This document shows positions 33,412 through 44,170 of a stretch of 64,000 bases of DNA, piece by piece; within the stretch, counting starts at the first letter, position 1; every line of letters begins with the position of its first letter. The stretch lies in NCBI GenBank assembly GCA_023375675.1, contig JALQBC010000015.1, positions 62,001-126,000 on the forward strand, in the 5' to 3' direction. The DNA comes from Cytospora piceicola (lineage: Eukaryota; Ascomycota; Sordariomycetes; Diaporthales; Cytosporaceae). Position numbers and translations under genes: made by a program. The notes beneath the pieces were generated by a model. That model had not been told where the DNA came from. It saw nothing but the letters and a program-made list of their open reading frames with translations, and did not search any database.

Positions 33412-35750
33412 TTTGGACAAAGAAAGAGCCAGAGCTTCAAGTCTGGTCGAAATTGTCGGGATTTTAGAATTTGTCGGGGTATCTAGCAGGTCATTAATTT
33501 TACAAGGCTTCGTGGTGGTGCCGAATCAAAGATATCGAGTCGGATGAGGTGGGATGAAGTTTGTAGGTAGGTAGTCGGAACACCGAAGCTAGCGAAAGCG
33601 CGGTGGTGTGTGATGGCTATCGTGGAATGGGGATAATCAGGGCGGGGAAGGTCGAATTGCCTGGTCTTCTATATAAAAAGAGTGTCAGCATCCTATATAG
33701 TGAGTCGTGCAAACGCCCGGTCAGCCTTCGGTCAGCGAGCCAGCCCAACACAAATTGAGGCATGGCTTGCTCCACCGCATTCTGGTGGCTCGCTTGTGGC
33801 TTGAGAAAGATGCCAAGTCGGTTATAGTGCCACTACTGGCATGCAGTCCAAGCATTTCTCTTTTGAAACCCTCATGGGGCGCATCCAGGCGGAGGGGAGC
33901 TGTCAGCTTACCTCTGTTATCGCGAAGGATGATGTGCGTCTTTGCGCGAACCTGCGAGCTCTGTTCGATTGGGAAGGATGTAGAGGATGTTATTGGCAGA
34001 GCAGAGAAAGTGTTGGGTGGCGGCAGAACCTGGCGCATGTGTTCTGCTCTGGTCAAGCTCAAGCAGGGCGAGAGATGGGAGAGGGGGAAAGAGGTTCAAT
34101 CGTCCGTGAAAGTGTACGGAGCTGGGCAATAAGGGTGACCGAAGACTGATATACTACTAAAGTAGTCTTCTCGGAGAATGTGTAGGTATGGACTGGGGAA
34201 AATTGCATCCATCGAGGCCCGAGGAAACAGAGCGACCGGAGAGGCTTCAATGAAACATTGTAGACCCTGGCCCTGCATCAATCAATTCAACGAGACCGAA
34301 GCTTGCGACAGGCCAATCACAGAGCCGCACTAGGTCGTTGGGGAGCGATCTTGGTGGGATGGTGGGTCCCGACTTAATGCCACTAACGAGGCTAGTTTCT
34401 TAGGCGGTCAGGTATTGCATAACCCACGCCGAGGATCTTTCTTGGTGGACCATGTATAATGATCGTATCGATAATCTGTGCACTTAGGGTAATTCAAAGC
34501 AGGCAGGTACATGGTTAAGACAACTTCACTCACTGAGACAATGTGAAGATTGGAATTGAATGCCACCTTCCTTGGGACATGATAACCTTGGTAAGGTGAA
34601 CTCGGGTTCCTTGGAGGTCTGAAATCAGCACAAGTTCAGGGCTTAGGTCCTACCAATATCAGCTCAGCTCAGCTCTGTAAGTCATGGCCACCCAAGACCG
34701 ACCTAAATAACCTCTCGGTGCCCGAACTTTGACTCCTTCCTCGCACAGTCAGCACCGTTACGCTTGTCCCCGATCTCTTAGACTCAATCTCTCCTGTCAG
34801 TTATGGCCGGTACTCCGCTATACTTGTTTTCAAGTGTATTTTGTGTACTTACACAGTACTTACTCACTACGTTTCTTGGCGGATATGGAGGCACATATTT
34901 TCCAAGCCTGGGGCTACCCTCTGTACTGACCAGTCACATAACCCAGTACTTGCCAGTGGGCCCCGCAACTCCAGTCGCGGCTTTTCTCATTATCGATATG
35001 CATCAATCGAAGGTTTCCCCCGCAACGTCATTTCATACTGCAGGAAGAAAAAGAATCTCAACCAAATCGATCGAGGCAAGGTAAGGTAACAAACAGCCCC
35101 TCGCCAATGAGATCCGGCCCCATTTTGCTGCAAGCGGATCTCCGGAATTTATTACAGCGACTATCCAGCTACCGGAGGTGTTCACCATTTGGTTCGGTGC
35201 CTTCTTTGTTTCCCAGCTTATCTCGAGGCAAGGACCAGATACACGGTGTAAACACGTAAACACACAGCAACATGTTGAAGCCACCACAAGCCACCTAGGT
35301 ATAGGACATCCCTTCGTCCGGATAGATCGTTGGAGGAAATCATAGATATATCTCTCGATACGACCGGAACAATCCCGTAATGAGGGTTCATGTAAAAAGG
35401 AGATGAGTTGTTTGGCCCCAATTGTTGAGACTTTGTTTCCAGGATTTTTTTTTGGTCTCGTCCGCAACAATTATCCCTGCCCAAAATTCTACCAGGGGTC
35501 GCGGCGGAAACGGCCTTCTTCCTGGGCGTAGATAGTGTCCGCCCCTTCACCCGCATATCCCCAACATCTTGTCCGCCAGGGGGGCCTTTGCGCCCTAATA
35601 AACCCCTGCTTCTAGAATCATCAGTCTAGAAGCTGCGATGCGACGAGCAAGTGATTGGTTTCGGTCATTCTCGGAACATTCGCGTTTTACCAATACGCCC
35701 GAAAATATGAAACTACCGAGGACCTTTACGGATCCGTACATAATATACTT

Positions 35751-35815
35751 TGGTACTTTACCTAAGTACATACCTACTTCCTAGGTACCTAGATAGTTAT
35801 GTACCTAGGTATTCT
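35751..35815. repeat. Cluster of ACCTAGGT / ACCTAAGT palindromic motifs
   Basis: Contains the perfect palindromes CTAGGTACCTAG and TACCTAGGTA plus related ACCTAAGTA copies within 65 bp. Similar clusters recur elsewhere in the window (see findings). Confidence 0.7.
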
Positions 35816-36444
35816 TCGGGGAAACTAACGATCCTACTCACTGCGTTGAATGCTTGCGGTCGTGGGATTATCCCGAGGATGGCCTCTTTGCAGCACACAC
35901 TATACCACAAACAACGTTGACCACCCACTACAGTACGTCTAACCTGCCATCCCACCGGCAACACCCCGGCGATACATAACCAAACACCCGAACCCATCCA
36001 GCCATCGTCGTCGCTGCCCAAGTGGGACGCAAGCTTTCAGCCCTGTCCCCACACATGCCCACGGCACTCCAGTCACCCGTGCAGGCAGGCAGCACGATGA
36101 CTTAATAGCTGAACAGCACGATCTGAGTAGGCAATGATCGATCTCAACACGCAGGCGGCAGGCGATGATCACCAACTGTCAGCTCTTGATTACCCACACT
36201 CTCCTCCAGAGGAACCCGCCACAGCGCCCACCAGGAAACCCGAAGACCTCTCTTCCACTTCCAGGCAGCCAGGGAGAAGGAGGAAGAGGACTCTCCGCCC
36301 CGGTGACCTCCTCCGGGAACCGTCTTCGGGGACTCAAGCCGAGCCCAGGTCAGCCCTCCCCGTCTTCACGGATCGGCCCCCCATTTGATCGTGCCCTCTT
36401 TCGAATCCCGATCGGGTGTTGCAACGCAGGTGGCCCCCTAGCTG

Positions 36445-36468
36445 TATCACTATCACTATCACTATCAG
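36445..36468. repeat. TATCAC hexanucleotide repeat
   Basis: Three TATCAC units and a terminal TATCAG variant in direct tandem. Confidence 0.85.
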
Positions 36469-37258
36469 CCGCAGCCCTTGCCTGAAAAAGGCTGCTGCTG
36501 CTCAGCTTGCTTGACATGTCTGCATATCACATCGGCAGGCTCGGCTGTCGGTGCGAAATATCACTGAGAATTCAGCCGACTTGCGGTTATACCACACAGA
36601 CGAGGCTGTTCGGGTCGAGACCTTAGGCGGTCCCTTCGGTGTACACGACGATTGCATGTATCCAAGAATACCGAGGCATTCTGAGGAAGCGGAGCTGGCA
36701 CAAATTGTTTTCTCGTTGAGTGATATTTCATAAGGGGTATGTCTCCCCAATGGTGATACTACTCGTTCCCTCATATGGCCGGCCGCTTTCTGAGCACGTA
36801 CTGTGTAACCCCTCCCCCCTTCATCACCATTCTGTCCCCCCTCTTCCACCGTGTAAGTAGTGTTGTCTAGGTGCATTCGAGACACACTTTCTCCCTTGAC
36901 ACCCACTCCCACACAGGCGACACAGCCCATCCAGCTTCCAACATGGCCATCCAGAACAGAACTCGGGCAGCAGTCAATCTCTTCCTCTGATGCTCTGAAT
37001 CATAGGCCTAACGCCTCTTGACCACACAGTATTGCGATAACTCCATAAAACCACCGTTATCATGCCACGCCATGACCACGCCGAACCGGTTCGCCCGTGT
37101 AAATGACTCCTTCGCAATGTTCGCAGTTTCGTAATGGGACAAAAGAAATGGGTATGATGACAAATGAGAGAATATTGTTCCAATGTGAATGTAAGTCAAA
37201 GCAGGACCTCTGCCGGTCTGCTGGTATCGTTCCTTTATCGGTCGTCCATCCACTCAAC

Positions 37259-39113
37259 TCAATACGTCTCCCCCAAATCTCCGAATGGCTGTGTCGACGC
37301 TGCTCTTGGCAGCCCCGGCACCAGACTTGGCCTCCTCGCCGGAGCAGCGTGTAGATTCGCCATGCTCGGCCGCCGCGCCGGTATTGGTATGGCCGTTCCA
37401 CCCTCTGCTCGGCTGTAGGTTCCCCGCCGGCTCGGCGTCCTATAAAGCCTTTCCTCCGGCTCCTCCTCTTCCGCGGTGCTATGGCTCAAGCTCATCGTGT
37501 GTCCATGGAGGCTATTCCCGAAGCTCGCACGGCTTACTGGCCTGCCTAGCGGCGTTCTTGTCCCACCCGCCCGACTGATAGGTCGCGGTGGCGCCATCGC
37601 GCTATCCCGCCCATCGGCTCTGCTAGCCGGTCTCGCATAGCTCGACATGCTTGCTCTGCTGCTGGGCCGACTCATCTCAGACCCAGAATCAACCGGGCCG
37701 CGATGTGGCAGAGGACCGAAGGAGAGTCTGCTAACCCCCGAGCCACTAAGTTTGGGCAAGTTGGCACCGCTGTTGACGCTTCTATTGAAGGCTTGGCCGA
37801 GAGGGGTTGCGTCTTCAGGGCTCAACCTGCTAGCAGTCGAAGACGAAACTGATGACACTCCTCGCTTGCGTCGTACGCTACCACTGCTAATGACAGAGCC
37901 ACGGGGAGAAGCACGAGGTGGGCTGCTCGTTGGAGCAGGTAGTTTCGAGCGGACGGACTGCACGCGGGCTTCGAGACGCTGCATCTGGGCGGTGAGGGTT
38001 CGGATGTGGTTGAGGGACGTAGACGGAGGAAGCCGGTTTCTGGGAGGGCCGCGGATGGGCATTGGTTTTGTTGTTGTCGATCGGGGCGCCGTCGACGTCC
38101 GTAGTGTGGAACTTGTTGTGGCTGATCGATTTGTGCTAGGCCGTGAGGTGCCAGTTGCGGCTTTGGTTTTCGGTGTCCCACTAGAATCAAACGGTGGCAG
38201 CCTCGACGGCTTCCTAGGCCTCGCAGGGGCGGGTGTCTTTATCGAGGGCACCCTTGGCCTTGACTTGGGCAGAGGCGCAGATGCATCGGACATTGGTGGC
38301 GAGGGTGGCTCGTTGACGGGTGTCTTGGAGGAGACGGTGGACTCGGGCGGTGTCGTGATGATTGGCGAGCTGGCTCCAGATACGGTGCTGTTGTCGAACA
38401 CGGGGCTGTCGGGTATGGAGGGTTCAGTGGAGACGGTGGACATATGGCGCTGTTTTTCCTGTTTCCTGAACTTGTCTTGCAAGATCTCTGCTTCAATCTT
38501 GAGGTCAGATAGCTCTTCCCGTAGCCGTTGCGAGTCTATCCTCAGCTGTTCTCGTTCTTGTTCGCCGATCTTGATCTCTTCTTCCATCATGACCACCTTC
38601 TCGATCGATGCGTTGTACTTGGATTCCATATCCTCGAGGGAGGAGTCTGTGATCCGTGCCTGCCGCTCAAAGTCATCGTTTGCGACTTCTATATCGCGCA
38701 GCTTGTGTTGCAGCGTGCGGTTCGAATCTCTCAAGGTCGTAATCTCCTTCTCAAGAGCGTTTTGTGCAGCATTCGCTTCCGCCTTGGACTCCTTGTATTT
38801 CCTCTGAGGGTACAGCAGTCAGTCATGGTGGTGCTCGAAACGTAGCGGCGCAGGTCCGGAAGCGGTGGACCAGCAAACTTACCTTCCACTCATCAACCTC
38901 GAAGCTCAACCCCTCTGCCTTCTCCCTTAAAGCAGTCTCCCTTTTCTCTGCAGCGTCTAGATCCTTTTCTAGCTCCTTTTCGAGTTCCTCACTGGACACC
39001 CTGAATTCGGCGAGTTCTGTCTCGAGCTGCTCGTATTGGGACTTGTACCAGGCGAGTGAACCTTCTGATGCGTCTCCGCCCGGCGGGGATGACGGCGGCG
39101 CTGGGGCTGTCAT
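37259..39113 (-). CDS. nudE: NudE / RO-11 nuclear distribution protein
   Basis: Dynein-pathway coiled-coil protein that in Aspergillus (NudE) and Neurospora (RO-11) binds the LIS1 homologue NudF and supports nuclear migration in hyphae. It has 591 residues from exon 1 38883-39113 and exon 2 37259-38803, with a 79-bp phase-0 intron (GTAAGT donor, CCCTCAG acceptor). The start at 39113 ([11 protein letters not shown]) suits the family. Residues about 17-200 form one long heptad-rich coiled coil including [17 protein letters not shown] and [25 protein letters not shown], the conserved NudE segment that binds LIS1. The rest is a Ser/Pro/Arg-rich, probably disordered tail, as in other fungal NudE proteins. 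A long antisense frame over the tail is a compositional shadow. Confidence 0.95.
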
Positions 39114-40648
39114 GATGGGTGAACTGTCGGAAAGGCAAGGAAGCAATGAAGTCGTGATGCGTGACGAGGGCGTCACTCGTGAAAAGGTCGCATGTGATTG
39201 TCGGTTGGAGTATGAAGTGCCGATCGGTTGGTCGATAAAAGAGGGGCGGTGATTTGATATGTTGATAAGAAAAAGGGGTGAGTCTGCTTGTAGCGAATGA
39301 TGGCGGGCGTAGACTCGTTTGAATGATGGAAAGTAGAAATGGAAGGTCGGCGGGAATCAGTCGTCGTTTGTCTGTTCTCTCGAGCGCGATGCGATGCGAT
39401 GCCAACGGGATGCCTGGCGATAGCCTGTTTCAGTCAGATCCAAGCATCATCCCGGTCCTTGTTTGGTTGGGCGTGGGCGTGGGCGTGAATGTGGTTGTGG
39501 TTCATGCATGCGCAGCAGAGAAAGGCACTGGAGAGGAGGAGAAGTCGGGCGGGATGAAACGTACGGATTACAGCACCTTGCTGCTTTCGCGCGCAGAAAA
39601 TGGCAGCGATTGGGTTTGGTAGGTGTATGGTCGTTGTCGGCCGTCGGGCAAAGTGTCCGTCGGGTTTGTCGACTTTGTACCTACCGTGTTCCTACCCGCA
39701 TCGGGGTGTCGTAAAGCCTCGTCGCAGCAAGTCGCCGTGATTGTCGTTGTAGTGTGTGTCTGTCTGTATGTATGTATGTGTTGTTGTAGATGGGGGGTTG
39801 AGTTGGTCGTCGCGAGTTGAGATGACGAGGAATGCTCCAGCCGTGTGCTGCCGTGTGCTGCCCTCCTGCAGGTTGCCCGTGTTGACTGACTCCTTCCCGT
39901 TCCCCGTCCTTGCCGTCTTCTTTGGGTGCTGATTGATGTCTGTCGCCCCTGCGTTGGCATGACGCTAACCCGTATATGGAATAGTCGTTCTCTCCGGGGC
40001 AACCGTGCGTTACCAACGGCCGATCCTGCCGACCGACTGGCCAATTAAGACAGCTGCTCGCTGCTTAGTCATTGCATCTGCGGGATGCGCTTCATCTCCT
40101 GTTCATCTTCTGCTGCATCGCCTGCTGCATCGCCTTGTTTGGGCTGTTTGGATCCGCGAAACGCTTTAGCTGGATGTATCCGAATGGCTTGAATTGTCTC
40201 TCAATTTGGTTGAACCAGATATACGAGCTGCCTATCCTTTCATTCCATTCCTTCGCTCCGTTGGTCTCACGTTTTCTGTCTCTCAAAAAAAGTCTCAAGA
40301 AGTCTCAAAAGGTCTCAAGAAGCAAAAAAAATGAGCAATACCCACATGGTATCTGCAATGAAAGCGATCAAACCGGAGGCGAAAAAGACCCAAATGAGCC
40401 GCGTCTGTGCAGCCCAACCGGTAACACCAGCCGTTGAAATGTTCACGCTTCCCCGGACCCTAAATGTGCGGCAAAATACAGTTCAGGGGTTGCTCACAGA
40501 CCATACGGCTCATCTCCGACCTTTTTCGCACGGCTTCTTCAACGACATACTAGTCACCCCTCTAAACAATACCGAGACATCAGAACGGACCGCGGTTCAT
40601 CTGTACGTGTGCTCTCACAGGCTTTGTGCCCAAACCATGTCGGGATCA
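39114..40648. other. Intergenic upstream of nudE
   Basis: 1.5 kb holding the nudE promoter and the 3' flank of the GH95 gene. It contains GGGCGT repeats at about 39469-39488, a TATG microsatellite at about 39767-39779, and 10-bp GTCTCAARAA repeats at 40278-40321. No supported gene; a plus frame from 40331 runs into the GH95 gene antisense. Confidence 0.5.
40278..40321. repeat. GTCTCAARAA 10-bp tandem repeat
   Basis: Three adjacent 10-bp units starting at 40292, 40302 and 40312, preceded by a degenerate copy at 40278. Confidence 0.8.
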
Positions 40649-43084
40649 TCACCTAGAATTGCCACATACCCCTTCTCTGGCTGTGACATTCTCATGCACG
40701 ATGTCATGCTCTCCGAATCCCCGAGCGACACCAATTCTCCCATCTGGATACTTGACCGAGATTGAGTCGTCACCGTGCTCAGTATTTCGCACCACTACAG
40801 GGTCAATGATCCTTCCATCTTTCCACTCGAAGGAGATAGTCCAGCCATCCCGGACATGGAGTCCCGTCAGCTTGCCGTGTGCCCACCCTTTCGGACAAGC
40901 TGGCAAAAGTGTGACGCCAACTCCATAGAGGGACGGCTCCCAACGCCGTGCCAGACACTCGAGGATACCAACACAACCTCCGAAATTGCCGTCTATCTGA
41001 AATGGGGGATGGTCGTCCAGCATGTTTGGGAGCGTCGAGTCTCGAAGTAGGAGGTCCATATGGTTGCCGCAGCCTTCTGCATCTCTCAGGCGAGCATGTA
41101 GGTTGAGCAGCCACGCACGACTCCAGCCCGTGTGGCCTCCTCCATGGGCTGCCCTTTTCTCCAGCACCTTCTTGGCTGCTCCTATCTCCTCTTCGGATCT
41201 CAGTGTGTTACCTGGATACATCCCGAATAGGTGTGACACATGCCTGTGACCTGGTTCCATCTCGTCATAGTCTTCAAGTCCCCATTCTTGAATCAACCCC
41301 TCGTCGTTGATCTGCACGGGGGGTAACGTCACTGCTTCAATCTTGTCGGCAAGTGGATGATGACCCCCATACAGCTTCTCGACGGTCCAAAGGAAGTATT
41401 CGAACGCCATATCCACAATGGCCATGTCCATGGTCGATCCTTCACAGAAGATGCCCGGTTTATTATTCGACATGAAACTGTTTTCTGGCGAAAGCGACGG
41501 GTTCGTTACGAGGTATCTCCCGCATTCAGAGGGGACAAGGAAATCAAGCAGAAACTCGATGCTACCCTCGAGCAAGGGCGCAAGACGCTCGTGCAATGCT
41601 CGATCATACCTTTCCCTGACCAGTTTCATCATGTCAACGCAGACCCAGACACCTGCAAGCGGCCATAACGTTGCCGGCATCCACCGATCTTGGGGATCTG
41701 TATCGGCCCATATATCGGTGTTGTGGTGCGCACACCATCCCCTGCACCCATACATGACCCTGGCTGTCCTCTTGCCCCTCTTGGCCATGCGCTCCAGCAG
41801 GTCAATGAGCGGCATGGCACACTCGAAGAGGTTGCATGGGGCCACAGGCCAGTAAATCATCTGGATATTGATGTTGATGGTGAATTTTGCTCCCCACGGT
41901 GGAGCGAGTGAAGGGTTCCAGATCCCTTGCAAATTCGCTGGAAGAGCTTTGTGGGAGTTACGACTGCATGAGATTAACAGGTACCGCCCGAAATTGTGAT
42001 ACAAAGCGACAAGTCCTGGGTCTCTTTGATCTTGGATGCGTTGATCTGTCGGAATTTGTGATGCGTCTGGCCACATGCGTAGGCTGACACGATCGAACAG
42101 CGAACGGTAATCGGCGACGTGTCTGTCTAAAATCGTGACCCACGTCTGGAGCAGCGCTTCTTGTACGTCTTCTGAGGCAGTCTTCTCCGGATCTGCTGTG
42201 CGGTACGTCGTCTGAGCGCCGATAGCAATGGTGCAGGCGGCGGAGTTGACGATGAGACAGTTACCAACGGTTTGTACAGAGCCACCTGCCTCGGCATCAT
42301 CGCAACATACACCAAGAACTAAGGCTAATCGGTTGCTGTCTTTGCCGCCTGGGGTCGCCTGCAACACAATTTGGTTTTCCTCCGCTTGTATACTATCGAG
42401 AAACTCGTTGGTCTCCCACTCAATTTCGCTGACGCGATTGAGTCGTACGACAAACTTTATCTTGCGACTTGCCGTGACTCTCACGAGTAGAACTCGGTCC
42501 GGGTAACTCGCAATGACCTGTCGCTTTACTTTCACAGACTCCACGTTGGCATCCGTATGTCCGGTGCTCTGACCGAAGATATACTCCGTCTCAGCAATTG
42601 CTCTCGAAAGATCCAACCTCCCTTGATACTCCGACACTCCTTCGTGCCCAAACTCGATGTAGCAGTTGCCTAGAGGCTCATAGTGGCGCATACTCGCTGG
42701 GATCGCGAAGAAGGCCGTCCGAACAAGCTCCTCGGCCTCGGCATGTCGACCTTCGCGGATGAGCTGCCGAAGCAAGGGCAGGTTCCGAAGCGCGTCGCGT
42801 GGCGTTCGGTCTTGCGGTCCACCGTACCACACCGAGTCTTCATTCAGCTGAAGAAGCTCAGTGTTTGTTCTGCCGTGGACCATGGCGCCGAGGCGACCGT
42901 TCCCGACTGGCAAGGCTTGGTTCCATTCTGCGGAGGGCTTGATGTAGTGAAGATAAAGGTGCTCGCTCTCGGGGATAGGTACAGAAGGGCTTTCCTGCGT
43001 CGTCTGTGCGTCGAGAAGACTGCCAATCCTAGGTTGAAGGGCCGTGTCCATGTTGCACCGACCCAGACTGTCGGGACCACTCAA
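40649..43084 (-). CDS. Glycoside hydrolase family 95 (alpha-L-fucosidase/galactosidase type)
   Basis: 811-residue intronless GH95 enzyme. It covers the whole family: an N-terminal beta-sandwich (WNQALPVGNGRLGAMVHG, LNEDSVWYGG) followed by the (alpha/alpha)6 barrel. The catalytic residues known from bifidobacterial AfcA are present: the Asn-x-Asn pair at Asn404/Asn406 in FTININIQ, the acid Glu534 in SLSPENSF, and Asp698 in FQIDGNFGG. Further conserved blocks are GHRHVSHLFGMYPG and HTGWSRAW. Family members remove alpha-1,2-L-fucose or L-galactose by inversion. No signal peptide is evident, so it is probably intracellular and acts on imported oligosaccharides, which fits the divergent sugar transporter 1.1 kb away. 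An in-frame Met12 is an alternative start. Confidence 0.94.
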   Translation of the reverse strand: MSGPDSLGRCNMDTALQPRIGSLLDAQTTQESPSVPIPESEHLYLHYIKPSAEWNQALPVGNGRLGAMVHGRTNTELLQLNEDSVWYGGPQDRTPRDALRNLPLLRQLIREGRHAEAEELVRTAFFAIPASMRHYEPLGNCYIEFGHEGVSEYQGRLDLSRAIAETEYIFGQSTGHTDANVESVKVKRQVIASYPDRVLLVRVTASRKIKFVVRLNRVSEIEWETNEFLDSIQAEENQIVLQATPGGKDSNRLALVLGVCCDDAEAGGSVQTVGNCLIVNSAACTIAIGAQTTYRTADPEKTASEDVQEALLQTWVTILDRHVADYRSLFDRVSLRMWPDASQIPTDQRIQDQRDPGLVALYHNFGRYLLISCSRNSHKALPANLQGIWNPSLAPPWGAKFTININIQMIYWPVAPCNLFECAMPLIDLLERMAKRGKRTARVMYGCRGWCAHHNTDIWADTDPQDRWMPATLWPLAGVWVCVDMMKLVRERYDRALHERLAPLLEGSIEFLLDFLVPSECGRYLVTNPSLSPENSFMSNNKPGIFCEGSTMDMAIVDMAFEYFLWTVEKLYGGHHPLADKIEAVTLPPVQINDEGLIQEWGLEDYDEMEPGHRHVSHLFGMYPGNTLRSEEEIGAAKKVLEKRAAHGGGHTGWSRAWLLNLHARLRDAEGCGNHMDLLLRDSTLPNMLDDHPPFQIDGNFGGCVGILECLARRWEPSLYGVGVTLLPACPKGWAHGKLTGLHVRDGWTISFEWKDGRIIDPVVVRNTEHGDDSISVKYPDGRIGVARGFGEHDIVHENVTAREGVCGNSR

Positions 43085-44170
43085 CTCCTAGTTGAGGACT
43101 AGGAGCTTCGCGCCGTGACTCCGGGCCGATCTCTGTCCTCTAGCCGGTAACGGTCTACGGGAATAGCAGCAGCTGACCGTCAATGCAGGTTTGTTGGTCA
43201 TGGGAACACGGAGGATCCTTCATGTTAAGCAGTTGATACACATGTGCTTCCGCCAGGTTTAGACTGGGCAATAAGCCGTTGGGTGGTTCGATGTTCCATG
43301 TCAGCAGCTGCGGTGCTTCCCCGCGGCGGAAGGGTATGACTTGATATCCTCTATCAAAGACACAAGGGGGTCCGAGTGGATGGGAAATCTGTCCCACGAC
43401 TCTCGAAGGACAGGCGTCTGGGGTAAGACCTTTCAGATACGAAATCATATCTTCCCCACAGTCACGAATCACTCTGAGCTCCCCTGAAGACCAATCGCGA
43501 CCCATTACCCCATGGCATAGTCTGCTCTGGTAGTATTTCCCCGGATTTCCTAGCCGACGCTGCAGGCTATGGCATTCCGGGCCGACAACGGTGATTCTTA
43601 CTCCCTGGTACTTACTCCCGTCGTCACGAAGTATCCACATCTACATAACCTAACAATCTTCCACCGACATGACCTTCCACCCATATAACATTCCACCCGT
43701 AAAATATTATACTTACACAAACCCCTAAAGTCAGGGATTCATGATTGTAGGAGGAGCGAAATAGTCGTGCTAGTCAAGGAGCAAGTGACAGGGAGTAAAA
43801 ATCGCCACTCTCTTCCGGCCCTGTCTGCACGGTCTGGCTCGTGGTTTCCCTAGCTACATAAATCATGGTGTCTGGTGAAGGGGGTGGCGACGATAGCAAA
43901 CAAGCCACTGCGGGACAAAGCACACCATCGAGTCGAAGTCATGCAGTGTGTGTCGTCGGAAGTTTAGGCCGAAAGCTGTTGCCCGCCAATCTTGCAGCAA
44001 GGGAACCGCGTTATTGGAGCCCCAAGTGATGCTGCAGATATATATCTGTCAGCCATGCCCGGAATGACACCCCCTCTGCAGTCCACTGTCCCTCTTCATT
44101 TAGGTTAGGTAGGGCTATACCAGTACTTCGATATCTCATCTTCCTGACATACGGGTCAACTCTGCCTAAG
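43085..44170. promoter_or_regulatory. Divergent interval between GH95 and sugar transporter
   Basis: 1.09 kb shared upstream region that must hold the promoters of both genes, unless the weak frame at 43155-43640 is a gene of its own. No operator could be recognised by eye. Confidence 0.45.
43155..43640 (-). CDS. Possible unrecognised ORF, 161 residues
   Basis: An open frame of 161 codons on the minus strand just upstream of the GH95 gene. It has a mixed, globular-looking composition with seven cysteines and no low complexity, signal peptide or membrane segment. I recognise no family. An in-frame TAG lies directly before the ATG within GGTTATGTAG, which could equally be a splice acceptor, so it may be an exon or relic of a larger gene. 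Its occupancy of the shared promoter region argues against, and its clean composition for, being real. Confidence 0.25.
   Translation of the reverse strand: MWILRDDGSKYQGVRITVVGPECHSLQRRLGNPGKYYQSRLCHGVMGRDWSSGELRVIRDCGEDMISYLKGLTPDACPSRVVGQISHPLGPPCVFDRGYQVIPFRRGEAPQLLTWNIEPPNGLLPSLNLAEAHVYQLLNMKDPPCSHDQQTCIDGQLLLFP

Larger units (their letters stand above)
33412..37258. other. Long gene-free region upstream of acc1
   Basis: 3.85 kb between acc1 and the 3' end of nudE. It must contain the acc1 promoter. Opposing short frames at 33707-34132 and 33721-34062 have no recognisable content. A palindromic ACCTAGGT cluster lies at about 35751-35815, and TATCAC repeats at 36445-36468. A more GC-rich patch at 36130-36480 has frames up to 106 codons that I cannot assign. 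Confidence 0.5.

Noticed and set aside
36395..36425. TTCGAATCCCGATCGGG, resembling the 3' part of a tRNA
   Set aside because: There is no matching A box, D arm or acceptor stem upstream.
37647..38807. 386-codon plus-strand frame
   Set aside because: Antisense to the nudE coding region, with low-complexity composition and no family.
40331..40765. 144-codon plus-strand frame
   Set aside because: It runs into the 3' end of the GH95 gene in antisense and starts in a simple-repeat tract.
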